DNA of 64,000 nucleotides from Sphingomonas alba (GCF_023516555.1 NZ_JAMGBD010000001.1:1364001-1428000); one strand, 5' to 3'. Positions 53,350-62,168 are shown, numbered from the stretch's first letter. Notes: a model not told the origin generated them from the sequence alone. Numbers and translations are program-made.

Positions 53350-54101
53350 TGGTTGCGTGCGCTGATCAGGAGCTGCTCCTCGGCGGTCTTGTCGACAACG
53401 AGCTCGATGCGGCGAACGTCGCGATGGTCGAGGCGCATGTTCTGCGCTGTGAAGGCTGCCGCGAGGAACTCGAGCGTCTGCAGGCGCTGCACAACCTCAT
53501 GCGGAGCGACGGCGTTCGCCATGCCGCTCCGGATTCGCTGCGGCAGCGGATCGGCGCGATGCCCGAGCTTTCGCCCAGGGCGGCGAACGAGAACAGGCTG
53601 CCGGCCTGGCTTGCGCCAGGTCTCGGCGGTGCGATCGCAGCCTCGCTCGCAATGGTGACGTTCCTCCCTGCTACCGGGCAGGCGGCACTCGAGCAGCAGC
53701 TTGTCTCGAGCCACGTGCGCTCTCTCCAGCCCGGCCATCTCATCGACGTGCAGACGGCAAACCAGCACGTTGTGAAGCCGTGGTTCAACGGCAAGGTGGA
53801 TTTCGCGCCGCCGGTGCCGGACCTTTCGGACCGCGGCTTCCCGCTCGTCGGCGGCCGGCTCGATTCCATCGACGGCAAGACGGCGGCGGCAATCGTCTAC
53901 AAGCGCCGGCTCCACACGGTGAATGTGTACGTGTGGAGAGCCTCCGCCGCGCGCGGCCGAAACAAGGTCGAAAACGGCTTCGCGCTTGACCAATGGAGCA
54001 CGGACGGACTTCGCTTCGCCGCGATTTCCGACATTCCGTCGGCCGAGCTCCGGCAGTTCGAAAACCTCTACCGGCAACGATCGGACACGGCGGGACGGTG
54101 A
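53349..54101 (+). CDS. Anti-sigma factor with zinc-finger-type N-terminus
   Basis: A 250-residue membrane protein. The N-terminal anti-sigma domain has H30-x3-C34-x2-C37 (VEAHVLRCEGCREEL), typical of zinc-binding anti-sigma factors of the RsrA/ChrR class. One transmembrane helix (about 90-108, GLGGAIAASLAMVTFLP) is followed by a periplasmic part with QPGHLIDVQTANQHVVKPWFNGKVDFAPPVPDLSDRGFPLVGGRLDSIDGKTAAAIVYKRR, the widespread anti-sigma sensor domain. It should hold the ECF sigma at the membrane until a signal arrives. Confidence 0.92.
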   Translation: MVACADQELLLGGLVDNELDAANVAMVEAHVLRCEGCREELERLQALHNLMRSDGVRHAAPDSLRQRIGAMPELSPRAANENRLPAWLAPGLGGAIAASLAMVTFLPATGQAALEQQLVSSHVRSLQPGHLIDVQTANQHVVKPWFNGKVDFAPPVPDLSDRGFPLVGGRLDSIDGKTAAAIVYKRRLHTVNVYVWRASAARGRNKVENGFALDQWSTDGLRFAAISDIPSAELRQFENLYRQRSDTAGR

Positions 54102-54132
54102 GCTGAAGCCGTGTGAACGTTGCGAACGGCCT

Positions 54133-55905
54133 CTAGCCGACCACTTTCCACATCTTCAGCGGGCTGCCTTTGCCAAGGTCGATCGGTTGCAGCCAGGCCG
54201 GGATCTTTCCCTTGTCGAGCTGAGAATAGAAGCCGTTCGGGGCGTCCGACTTGAACAGGGTCGACTGGCTCATCATCGGGCAGACGAGCACATAATCGGA
54301 CCGGTACTTCTTGATGATCGCATGCGCCTGGTCCGGCGACCACATGAAGGCGTGCATCATGTCGATGATCTGAGTGCCATTGCGATGATAGGGGCCGGTG
54401 ATCGAATAATGATGGGTGACGGTGATCAGCCGCGGGGCAAGGTCACCGAAGGTGAAGACGATGCCTTGCGGCTGCTGCGCCACCGGTTTCATCGCCCACA
54501 GCGACGGGCAGAGGTTGTTGGCCAGCCCGATCTTCTTGTCGCGCGGCGTCTGGGTCTTGTCGGGGATCTGGTCGAGGATGATCGGGGCCGCCGCGCCTAG
54601 CCCGCCCAGCACGATCAACGTCGTCCCAAACACCCGTACGATCGTGTTGTTCGACGCGAAGGCACGCGGCGCCCAGGTCCACACGAGCGCAACAGCGCCG
54701 GGAATGGCGAGCATCTGCGCCGCCGGCCCTGTGCGCGTCTGCCAGAAGAGCAGCAGGGTTGCCGCGATCGCCGATAATGCGACGCCGGCGACCTTGAGCA
54801 GGCGGCTCCAGTCGCGCCGAGCTTCCCAGACGAGCAGCGCCCAGCCGATGGCCCCCGCAATCGGGAGCGCCAAAGTGAATGTCGCCGTCCGCCAGCCGTG
54901 CGCGTAGATCGGCCGCGCCTCACGGACATGGCTGAGCCAGAGCTTATAAAGCTCCGGCGAAGCGCCTTCGAGCCGCGACAGGCAATGCGGCCAGGCGAGT
55001 GCATGGAAAGCGGCGATCGCGATTCCGGCGGCCGCTGCGGCGCCGAGCCGGATCTGCCATTTCACAGGCGACCAGGAGGCAAGGCAGAGCAGGAGCGCGC
55101 CGCCGAGCAGGGCATCGGACATCCAGACCGGCGACAGTGCGTCGCAGACCGGCCCGCGGTTGGCGTAGGAGGCGAAGACGAGGAAGCCGAGCGCGGTGCC
55201 GCCCGCCAAGGTCACGGCATAGGTCGCCAGCCGCCGCCTTTCGTCCCGGTCGAAAATCCAGAACAGCACCAACGTCACGCCGCCGAGCGCCAGATAGATC
55301 AGCATCTCCAGCCCGATGCTGAGCGACAGTGCCGTGGCGATGCCAAGCACGACGCCGCCGCGGGCGCGCTTCTTGTCGGCAATCCCGGCACAGCCGAGCG
55401 CCAGCAGGGCCAACTGCCAATTGTGATGGTCGATCCGAGTTGGCTGGAACATGCCCATGGTCGAGCCGGCAAAGAACAGGCAGCCGATTGCCAGCGGCCA
55501 TGCCGCCGGCGCCACCAGGCGACGGATGATCAGGCTGAGCGACGTCATCATCAGCGCCAGCGGGATCAACGGCGCGACGGCGACCGCCATCTGCTCCGCA
55601 TGGGGGCCGGTTATGAACAACCGGCCAAGCAGGATCAGCCCGGCAATCGGCAGGTCCACCAGACGCGACCAGTGGATGTTGATGCCGTAGGGGGTGTTCA
55701 TCTTGTATTGGCGAAGGTCGAACCAGCCCTGCCCGTTCATCCAGGCGCGGACCTGGCTCATCCGCATATTGTCGTCGGTATCGGTGAGGATGAAGCCGCG
55801 GATGTAATTCCAGCGCGAATAGATCAGCCAGGCGCAGAACAGCGCCCAGGCGATGAGCAGCAACAGACGCCAGCGGCGGTCGAAAACCTGTTTGAGCTTT
55901 TCCAT
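54133..55905 (-). CDS. Polytopic membrane protein, GT-C-like
   Basis: A 590-residue inner-membrane protein. After a first helix (LLLLIAWALFCAWLIYS, 14-30) comes a conserved periplasmic loop FILTDTDDNMRMSQVRAWMNGQGWFDLRQYKMNTPYGINIHWSRLVDLPIA, whose acidic DxDD cluster recalls the metal site of GT-C glycosyltransferases (STT3/PMT type). About ten more helices follow, then a soluble C-terminal domain of about 130 residues ending SPLKMWKVVG. Lipid-linked sugars would be the expected donors. Convergent with the anti-sigma gene and divergent from a methyltransferase. Exact function unknown. Confidence 0.7.
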   Translation of the reverse strand: MEKLKQVFDRRWRLLLLIAWALFCAWLIYSRWNYIRGFILTDTDDNMRMSQVRAWMNGQGWFDLRQYKMNTPYGINIHWSRLVDLPIAGLILLGRLFITGPHAEQMAVAVAPLIPLALMMTSLSLIIRRLVAPAAWPLAIGCLFFAGSTMGMFQPTRIDHHNWQLALLALGCAGIADKKRARGGVVLGIATALSLSIGLEMLIYLALGGVTLVLFWIFDRDERRRLATYAVTLAGGTALGFLVFASYANRGPVCDALSPVWMSDALLGGALLLCLASWSPVKWQIRLGAAAAAGIAIAAFHALAWPHCLSRLEGASPELYKLWLSHVREARPIYAHGWRTATFTLALPIAGAIGWALLVWEARRDWSRLLKVAGVALSAIAATLLLFWQTRTGPAAQMLAIPGAVALVWTWAPRAFASNNTIVRVFGTTLIVLGGLGAAAPIILDQIPDKTQTPRDKKIGLANNLCPSLWAMKPVAQQPQGIVFTFGDLAPRLITVTHHYSITGPYHRNGTQIIDMMHAFMWSPDQAHAIIKKYRSDYVLVCPMMSQSTLFKSDAPNGFYSQLDKGKIPAWLQPIDLGKGSPLKMWKVVG

Positions 55906-55988
55906 AAACGCCTGGCCGACCCCATGTTCTTGCGCTCTTCGCTGTTTCGCGCTCTAGCGTGGCCCGAGCCTAGGACAAGCGGCAGACG

Positions 55989-56735
55989 ATGAGCGACCAC
56001 GAATATTCCCACGATTTCTATTCCTATATCGACGCCGGGTCGCGACGGTCGGCGCGCGCCGTCGCCTCGATCCTCCTGCCGGAAATGAAAATTACGAGCC
56101 TGCTCGATGTCGGCGCCGGCCACGGTGCCTGGGCTGCAGAATGGCTGGCGGCAGGCGTGAAGACTGTAGTGGCGGTCGATGGCGACTATGTCCAGGCCGA
56201 CCAGCTGGCGATCCCGAAGAAGAACTTCCGCGCCCACGACCTCTCGACGCCGCTCGATCTCAAAAAGAGCTTCGACCTGGTGCAGACCCTAGAAGTCGCC
56301 GAGCACTTGCCTGAGGGTAAGGCCGAGCTCTTCGTCGACAACCTTACCCGCCACGGCGACGTCATCCTCTTCTCCGCCGCCGTCCCGCACCAGGGTGGCG
56401 AACATCACGTCAACGAACAGCCGCCCGAATATTGGCGCGAGAAGTTCGCGTCGCGCGGCTATGCGGCGTTCGACTTCGTCCGGCCAAAGCTCCAGGGCCA
56501 GAGCGAGGTCATGCCCTGGTATCGCTTCAACAGTTACGTCTATGCCAATGCGGCGGGCCAGAAGCGGCTGTCGAAGGCAATGCTGGCGAGCCGCGTGCCT
56601 GACAGCCAGCCGCTCGAAATCGGCGGCGACTTCGCCTGGATGCTGCGCCGGGCAGCAGTGAGGCTGATCCCGACCTCGCTGGTCAAGCCTGTGGCCATGG
56701 CCAAGGCAACCATCGAGGCACGGCTGAAGAGGTGA
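55989..56735 (+). CDS. SAM-dependent methyltransferase
   Basis: A 248-residue class I methyltransferase with the SAM loop SLLDVGAGHGAWAAEWLAAGV (about 38-58), acidic strand VVAVDGDYV, and DLVQTLEVAEHLPEGKAELFVDNLTRHGDVILFSAAVPHQGGEHHVNEQPPEYW. The last pattern is common in enzymes from polysaccharide and cell-surface gene clusters. Substrate unknown. The stop overlaps the gtrA GTG (GTGA), linking it to glycosylation genes. Confidence 0.82.
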   Translation: MSDHEYSHDFYSYIDAGSRRSARAVASILLPEMKITSLLDVGAGHGAWAAEWLAAGVKTVVAVDGDYVQADQLAIPKKNFRAHDLSTPLDLKKSFDLVQTLEVAEHLPEGKAELFVDNLTRHGDVILFSAAVPHQGGEHHVNEQPPEYWREKFASRGYAAFDFVRPKLQGQSEVMPWYRFNSYVYANAAGQKRLSKAMLASRVPDSQPLEIGGDFAWMLRRAAVRLIPTSLVKPVAMAKATIEARLKR

Positions 56736-57157
56736 AGAAGCATATCGACCGCGCGATGGCCGACCCGGAGGCCCGCGCCGCCTTCGGTCAGCTCATCCGC
56801 TACGGCGTCATCGGCGCGCTGATTACCATCGGCGGCCAGGCGATCTATTACGTTCTGGCCGAAACCCGGACAACGTCGCCACTCGTCGCCATCGCCATCG
56901 CCTGGATCGTTGGTGTCGTCGTCGGCTATTTCGCCCATGGCTGGATTAGCTTCGCCGGACACGGGACACGGGACGATCACGCCGCCACCGGCACCCGCTT
57001 CGTCGTCGTCAACATCGTCGGATACCTGCTCAACAGCTTCTGGGTCTGGCTGTTAGTGGAGCGCCTTCTTGGGCCGACGTGGTGGCCGATCGTTCCCAAC
57101 ATCGCGTTGACGCCGCTGATGACCTTTTGGCTTCACCGCCATTGGACCTTTCGCTGA
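56732..57157 (+). CDS. GtrA-family membrane protein
   Basis: A 141-residue four-helix membrane protein: FGQLIRYGVIGALITIGGQAIYYVLA, SPLVAIAIAWIVGVVVGYFAHGWISF, TRFVVVNIVGYLLNSFWVWLLV and PIVPNIALTPLMTFWLHRHWTF. GtrA proteins are thought to flip undecaprenyl-phosphate-linked glucose. GTG start coupled to the methyltransferase gene. Its last 105 bases are also the antisense 3' end of the GT2 gene, its probable functional partner. Confidence 0.9.
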   Translation: MKKHIDRAMADPEARAAFGQLIRYGVIGALITIGGQAIYYVLAETRTTSPLVAIAIAWIVGVVVGYFAHGWISFAGHGTRDDHAATGTRFVVVNIVGYLLNSFWVWLLVERLLGPTWWPIVPNIALTPLMTFWLHRHWTFR

Positions 57158-58132
57158 GGCGACGATGCCGAGCCCACGCTCGTGGCTCGGCGGCTGGCCT
57201 ATTCCACCCCCCTCGATTTCCTGGACGATGTAGAGCGGCCGCTGTTTCGACTGGCTGTACAGCCGGCCGATATATTCACCCATCATCGCCAGCACGAACA
57301 TCTGCACCGCGCCGATGGCGACAACGACCAGCATCAGCGACGTCCAGCCGGGAATGGCACGGCCCGACAGCCAGCCGGCGAGGATGTAGATCACCAGCAG
57401 CACCGAGCCGATCGAGAGCCACAGGCCGGCATGGCTCGCAATCTTCAGCGGCGCCGACGAGAACCCGGTCAGCGCATCGAGCGCGAAACGGATCATCTTC
57501 CTGAGCGGATATTTGGTCGTCCCCGCGAAGCGCTCATCGCGGTTGTAGGGTAAGGGCACTTGGCGGAAGCCAATCCAAGCGACCATGCCGCGAATGAAGC
57601 GCGCCTGCTCCGGCATCGCCAGCAAAGCGTCGAGCGCGCGGCGGCTAATGAGTCGGAAATCGCCGGCATCCACGGGGATGTCGACATCGGTTGCCCGCGC
57701 CAGCATGCGATAGAAAGCGTGGGCCGTCGCGCGCTTGAACCTGGTCTCGCCGGCGCGCGCGGTCCTCAGGCCATAAACGACGTCTGCGCCCTCGCGCTGC
57801 ATCGTGTCGATCATGGCCGGAAGCAGCTCTGGCGGGTCTTGAAGGTCGGCGTCGATGATCAAGATCGTGTCACCGCGGCAAAGGTCCAGGCCGGCGGTCA
57901 GCGCCAGCTGGTGCCCATGGTTGCGCGACAGATTGATGGCGACCAGCCGGGGATCGGCAGCCGCCAGGTCCTTCATCATCGGCCAGGTGCGGTCGCGTGA
58001 ACCGTCATTGACGAGGACGATCTCATAATCACCACCGGCCGCCGACTTCGCGGCCTTGGTCAGCCGCTGGTACAAAGCGGCAATGCACTCCTGCTCGTTG
58101 AAGCAGGGGACGACGATCGACAAGGCGGTCAT
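57053..58132 (-). CDS. GtrB-like family 2 glycosyltransferase
   Basis: A 359-residue enzyme that likely loads a sugar onto polyprenyl phosphate. GT2 core: LSIVVPCFNEQECIAALYQRL, VLVNDGSRDRTWPMM, ILIIDADLQDPPELLPAM (metal DxD), and RDERFAGTTKYPLRKMIRFALDAL at the membrane interface. Two C-terminal helices follow (AGLWLSIGSVLLVIYILAGWL and SLMLVVVAIGAVQMFVLAMMGEYIGRLY). The usual end is near RPLYIVQEIEG; here some 43 more residues, basic and Pro-rich, are read from the antisense of gtrA. ATGA overlap with the membrane protein gene upstream. Confidence 0.92.
   Translation of the reverse strand: MTALSIVVPCFNEQECIAALYQRLTKAAKSAAGGDYEIVLVNDGSRDRTWPMMKDLAAADPRLVAINLSRNHGHQLALTAGLDLCRGDTILIIDADLQDPPELLPAMIDTMQREGADVVYGLRTARAGETRFKRATAHAFYRMLARATDVDIPVDAGDFRLISRRALDALLAMPEQARFIRGMVAWIGFRQVPLPYNRDERFAGTTKYPLRKMIRFALDALTGFSSAPLKIASHAGLWLSIGSVLLVIYILAGWLSGRAIPGWTSLMLVVVAIGAVQMFVLAMMGEYIGRLYSQSKQRPLYIVQEIEGGGIGQPPSHERGLGIVASAKGPMAVKPKGHQRRQRDVGNDRPPRRPKKALH
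57167..57191. other. Strong hairpin between gtrA and the GT2 coding part
   Basis: GCCGAGCC-C-ACG / CGTGGCTCGGC with a tiny loop, starting 9 bases after the gtrA stop and lying inside the GT2 gene. There is no T-run on either strand. It may end or stabilise the gtrA message. Confidence 0.4.
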
Positions 58133-59694
58133 GGTTTCGGCTGATCCCCGGTTTTGCCGATAGCATAGAGCAGGCTGCCCGGCCCGCGCCAGACGGGAGT
58201 CATCCCATCAACCAACCGTGGGTCGATTGGCGGTACGTCGACCAGCCAGACATAATCGAAGACGCCCTTTGGGATCGCAGCGAGCGCGCGCTCGGCCGCC
58301 CACGCCTCCTTACTCTCGCATTCGGCCGGCCGTACGATCTGCGATGGGTCGGCGGTGAAATGCCCTGCTGCCTTGTAGCGGACCGACAGCAAGTTTGCGC
58401 CCTCGACGGTCCACTGGTCGTTGGAAAAGGCATGCCGGCGAACGAGAGCCATCGCCGGCAAATGCGTGTTGCGGGGCAATGCCCACAGGGCTTTGCATTC
58501 CTGACCGACGAGGCTGACGAGCGCCACGCCGCGCGGAACATGGTCGAGCGCATCAAGCTTTGCTTCCTGGTCGTTTGACGCCATCGCCAGGCTGATTGTC
58601 GTGGCGACTATGCGCAGCGCATAAAAGCCAACGGCCAGCACGGCGAGCTTTCGGGCCAACGGCATCACCGTCTCCGTCCGGAAACGGATGGCTAGGATGG
58701 CCGTGGCAATCATGAACGGCGCCAGGCGCATGTCAGCATAAGCTGATCCGAAGACGATCCGTGGCAGAATCATGAAGCCGGCGAGCAACACCAGGGCGGA
58801 AAACGCCAGGTTGCGAGAGAAAGTGAGCTCGGGGCGCCGTCGTGCCTCGACAATGACGGCCAGTAAGGCCGCGACACAGGCAAAGTCGAACCACTGCCAG
58901 CGGTCGCGCAGCGACATCATGATCCAACTGGCCTTGGCGGGCAGGTTGAACCAGTCAGCCGTGCCTCCGCTCTGCACCGTGCTCCGCCAGGTCAGCATGA
59001 CCACCACTGGGCCAGCCATGACCACGGCATGGAGGGCAGCGCTAAGCGCGGCCTTCCACCAGTCCACTCCCTTGTCGTGCTGACGGACGGCTTCGGCTGA
59101 GAAAGCCAGCAATCCCAAGGTGCCCCAGCCGAAGGTATGGCAGAAGAAGAGAACGAAGCTGATGGGCACGAACAGCACCAGCCGCAGCGTCGTCCGCCCG
59201 AGGCGCCCGAGCCTCAGCCAAAGCCCGAAAGCGAGAAAAGCTAGCGCCATCGACAAGGTGAAGTTGACGAAGCCGAACAGGAAGGGATGCCCGATGGCAA
59301 AGGGAAGCGCGAATGCGGCGGTCGGCGGAAGGCGGTTGTGCACTTCGCGCGCGACCCAGAGGAACCCGCCGACAGTCAACGGCGGGATGCTCATGGCGAT
59401 GAGCTTCACCGCCATTTCCAGCCCGAACAACTTGCTCAACGGAATGACGAGTATGTCGACGCCGAGATTGCCGATCAGGTGCCAGTCATAGGCATAGAAG
59501 CGTTGCAGCTCGGGCGACGAAGCAAGGTCGAGCTGGACTGTGTAGCGGCCCATGTGCCCGAGCAGGTCGACCAGGGGCGGAACCGGCGGATAGGCCAGTG
59601 GAATAACGGCGGCGAGGATCATCGCCGCGACGAACCAGCGCGTTTCCCACCAGGGCCGGGGGCCTGGCAGCGAGGGCGGCGCTGCAGCTTCCAA
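58129..59694 (-). CDS. Polytopic membrane protein linked to GT2
   Basis: A 521-residue inner-membrane protein with about eleven hydrophobic segments (first FVAAMILAAVIPLAYPPVPPLV) and a soluble C-terminal part (HLPAMALVRRHAFSNDQWTVEGANLLSVRY ... KGVFDYVWLVDVPPIDPRLVDGM). An early loop DLLGHMGRYTVQLDLASSPELQRFYAYDWHLIGNLGVDIL has features of GT-C-like periplasmic loops, but no motif proves catalysis. It is coupled to the GT2 gene by ATGA, so it may be the transferase that uses the lipid-linked sugar. Start is TTG, 2 bases after the argG stop; no good ribosome site; an ATG at 59622 is an alternative. Confidence 0.65.
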   Translation of the reverse strand: MEAAAPPSLPGPRPWWETRWFVAAMILAAVIPLAYPPVPPLVDLLGHMGRYTVQLDLASSPELQRFYAYDWHLIGNLGVDILVIPLSKLFGLEMAVKLIAMSIPPLTVGGFLWVAREVHNRLPPTAAFALPFAIGHPFLFGFVNFTLSMALAFLAFGLWLRLGRLGRTTLRLVLFVPISFVLFFCHTFGWGTLGLLAFSAEAVRQHDKGVDWWKAALSAALHAVVMAGPVVVMLTWRSTVQSGGTADWFNLPAKASWIMMSLRDRWQWFDFACVAALLAVIVEARRRPELTFSRNLAFSALVLLAGFMILPRIVFGSAYADMRLAPFMIATAILAIRFRTETVMPLARKLAVLAVGFYALRIVATTISLAMASNDQEAKLDALDHVPRGVALVSLVGQECKALWALPRNTHLPAMALVRRHAFSNDQWTVEGANLLSVRYKAAGHFTADPSQIVRPAECESKEAWAAERALAAIPKGVFDYVWLVDVPPIDPRLVDGMTPVWRGPGSLLYAIGKTGDQPKP

Positions 59695-59696
59695 GG

Positions 59697-60923
59697 TCAG
59701 CCGCGCGTTCTGTCGCGCTGGGCCAGGAGCCGCAGGCGCAAGGCATTCAGCTTGATGAAGCCCTCGGCATCGCGCTGGTCGTAGGCGCCGGCGTCGTCCT
59801 CGAAGGTGACCACGCGCTCGCTGTAGAGGCTTTGCGGCGACTTGCGGCCGGTGACATGGACCGCGCCCTTGAAGAGCTTCATCCGCACCGTGCCCTCGAC
59901 CTTCGCCTGGCTGTGGTCGATCGCTGCCTGCAGCATCTCTCGCTCCGGCGAGAACCAGAAACCGTTATAGATGAGCTCCGCGTAGCGCGGCATCAGCTCG
60001 TCCTTGAGGTGCATGGCGCCGCGATCGAGCGTCAGCTGCTCGATGGCTCTGTGGGCGGCATGGTAGATGGTGCCGCCCGGGGTCTCATACATGCCGCGGC
60101 TCTTCATGCCGACGAAGCGGTTCTCGACGAGATCGAGCCGGCCGATACCATGCTTGCGGCCAAGGTCGTTGAGTGCGGTCAGCAGGGCCGCCGGCGAAAG
60201 TGCTTTCCCATTAAGTGCGACGCCGTCGCCGCCCTTGAACTCGACGGTGATCTCTTCCGGCTTGTCGGGTGCGGATACGAAATCGTCCGTGCGCGAGAAG
60301 ACATAGTCCGGGACTTCTTGCCACGGGTCTTCGAGCACTTTGCCTTCGGACGAGGTGTGCAAAAGGTTGGCATCGGTCGAGAACGGGCTCTCGCCGCGCT
60401 TGTCCTTGGGGACCGGGATCTGATTCTTTTCGGCGAAGTCGATCAGTGCGGTGCGGCTGTTGAGGTCCCATTCGCGCCAGGGGGCAATGACCTTGATGTC
60501 CGGATCGAGCGCATAATAGCCAAGTTCGAACCTGACCTGGTCGTTACCCTTGCCGGTAGCGCCATGGGAGACGGCATCGGCGCCGACCTGGTGGGCGATC
60601 TCGATCTGGCGTTTGGCAATCAATGGCCGGGCAATCGAAGTGCCGAGCAGGTAGAGCCCCTCGTAAAGCGCATTCGCCCGCATCATCGGGAAGACGTAGT
60701 CGCGGACGAATTCCTCGCGCAGGTCGTCGATGAAGATGTGCTCCTGCTTGACCCCCATGAGCTCCGCCTTGTGGCGCGCCGGCTCCAGCTCCTCCCCCTG
60801 ACCGAGGTCGGCGGTGAAGGTGACGACCTCGCAATTGTAGGTCTGGCGTAGCCACTTCAGGATGACGCTGGTGTCGAGTCCGCCGGAAAAGGCGAGGACG
60901 ACGCGGCGAATCGATTCGCTCAT
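59697..60923 (-). CDS. argG: Argininosuccinate synthase
   Basis: A 408-residue ATP-dependent enzyme joining citrulline and aspartate. N-type ATP pyrophosphatase loop [18 protein letters not shown], then [85 protein letters not shown] and [22 protein letters not shown] are all intact. Together with argH it completes arginine synthesis from citrulline. A membrane protein gene follows after 2 bases on the same strand, which is an unusual partner. Confidence 0.97.
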   Translation of the reverse strand: MSESIRRVVLAFSGGLDTSVILKWLRQTYNCEVVTFTADLGQGEELEPARHKAELMGVKQEHIFIDDLREEFVRDYVFPMMRANALYEGLYLLGTSIARPLIAKRQIEIAHQVGADAVSHGATGKGNDQVRFELGYYALDPDIKVIAPWREWDLNSRTALIDFAEKNQIPVPKDKRGESPFSTDANLLHTSSEGKVLEDPWQEVPDYVFSRTDDFVSAPDKPEEITVEFKGGDGVALNGKALSPAALLTALNDLGRKHGIGRLDLVENRFVGMKSRGMYETPGGTIYHAAHRAIEQLTLDRGAMHLKDELMPRYAELIYNGFWFSPEREMLQAAIDHSQAKVEGTVRMKLFKGAVHVTGRKSPQSLYSERVVTFEDDAGAYDQRDAEGFIKLNALRLRLLAQRDRTRG

Positions 60924-61047
60924 CGAGGGGGTGAAACTCCTTGGGAAATGGGGCCGCGCGCCATTGCCACCCCTTCACTTCCCATTCAAGCGGGATACAG
61001 GAATGGCGGATTATCCCTTCGTGCGGACTTTTGAGTGGGAGGTCTCC

Positions 61048-61743
61048 ATGAAGGAATTTCTGATCGGCGCCGCCGGTATCGTGCTTGCGGGCGCAGCGAT
61101 TGCCCAGGCACCCGTCGCCCAGCCCGCGCCGGCTCCGCAAGCCGTCCCCGACCGGCCGATGGCGGACCGGATCGATACCCGCGATGAAATGGTCGCCAAG
61201 GTTCGGGAGCATTTCGCGCAGCTCGACACGAACAAGGACGGCTTCTTGAGCAAGGAAGAAGCCGAGGCCGGTCATGCCGCGATGCGCGATCATATGCGCG
61301 AAAGGTTCGCCGACCGCGGCGCGCGTCGCATGGAATGGACGCAAAAGACGCGCGACCCCAACGCCGCATTCGACCGCCTCGACACGAACAAGGACGGCAG
61401 CATCAGCCGCGACGAATTCTCGAAAGCGCACGAAGAGCGCATCGAGCGCCGCGTCGTCCTGAAGGACGGCCATCCACTTCCGGAAGGCGTCGCGCCACCT
61501 CCGGGCATGCCGCACGAAGGCATGCGCATGCATCGCATGGGCGGCGGCATGATGGGCGGCCAGATGTTTGAAATGGCCGACGCCAATCGTGACGGGCGGG
61601 TTTCGCTTCAGGAGGCGACCGACGCCGCGGTCAAGCATTTCGACATGGCCGACGCCAACCATGACGGCCGCATCACGCCGGACGAGCGCAAGCAGATGCG
61701 GATGCAATTCATCGAGAAGCGCCGCGCCCCGAAGGCCGGCTGA
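61048..61743 (+). CDS. Exported EF-hand protein with four calcium loops
   Basis: A 231-residue protein with a signal peptide (MKEFLIGAAGIVLAGAAIAQA). Four EF-hand loops are visible: DTNKDGFLSKEE, DTNKDGSISRDE, DANRDGRVSLQE and DANHDGRITPDE, in two pairs separated by a Met/His/Gly-rich stretch (MPHEGMRMHRMGGGMMGGQMF) that might bind copper or other metals. Calcium binding in the periplasm is likely, partner unknown. The ATG at 61048 has GGGAGG 5 bases before it; an ATG at 61003 would spoil the signal peptide. A terminator follows. Divergent from argG. Confidence 0.88.
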   Translation: MKEFLIGAAGIVLAGAAIAQAPVAQPAPAPQAVPDRPMADRIDTRDEMVAKVREHFAQLDTNKDGFLSKEEAEAGHAAMRDHMRERFADRGARRMEWTQKTRDPNAAFDRLDTNKDGSISRDEFSKAHEERIERRVVLKDGHPLPEGVAPPPGMPHEGMRMHRMGGGMMGGQMFEMADANRDGRVSLQEATDAAVKHFDMADANHDGRITPDERKQMRMQFIEKRRAPKAG

Positions 61744-61764
61744 ACCTCTCGACCCGCTTGAGAC

Positions 61765-61793
61765 AAAGGGCTCGGCTCCGGCCGGGCCCTTTT
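61765..61793 (+). terminator. Rho-independent terminator of the EF-hand gene
   Basis: AAAGGGCTCGG, loop CTCCGG, CCGGGCCCTTTT: an 11-bp stem with one G-U pair and a T-run, 21 bases after the stop. Confidence 0.85.
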
Positions 61794-61937
61794 CGTTTGC
61801 ACTCACGGCGATTCCCAAGGCGGGACAAATTGTTTAAGTCTTATTAACTCAATTACTTGACTTCTGATTAATGAAAGCGCAGCGGGGCAGGGCGTCTTTT
61901 GGCGCCCAGAATCCATCGGCGAGAGCGGGATTGCGCG

Positions 61938-62126
61938 ATGAAAAAGCATCGGCGTTTCAGGAAGAGCGAGTCGGGCGCTGCGGCAGCAGAATATGCGCTC
62001 GTCCTCGCCATCCTAGGGGCCGCTCTGACCTTTGGTGCCTTGTCGCTGGGCAACGCCATTACTGACTCGCTGGGCGAGCCGAACGGCTGCGTGGCGGGCA
62101 CCGTCGCTTCCAACATCAACTGCTGA
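61938..62126 (+). CDS. Flp-family type IVb pilin
   Basis: A 62-residue prepilin: basic leader MKKHRRFRKSESG, then the mature start AAAAEYALVLAILGAALTFGALSLGNAI with Glu at +5, the mark of prepilin peptidase processing, and a short C-terminal part with two cysteines (NGCVAGTVASNINC). It would form the Flp/Tad adhesive pilus, but no tad, cpa or prepilin-peptidase gene lies in the window. The 144 bases upstream are unusually AT-rich (TTATTAACTC and similar), fitting a strong own promoter. Confidence 0.88.
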   Translation: MKKHRRFRKSESGAAAAEYALVLAILGAALTFGALSLGNAITDSLGEPNGCVAGTVASNINC

Positions 62127-62168
62127 TCGCTTGACCTGTTGACCGCCTGCCCCGACACCCGTCGGGTC

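Noticed and set aside
57167-57191. Hairpin as a Rho-independent terminator of gtrA
   Set aside because: The stem is strong but there is no T-run on either strand, so it is listed only as a structure.
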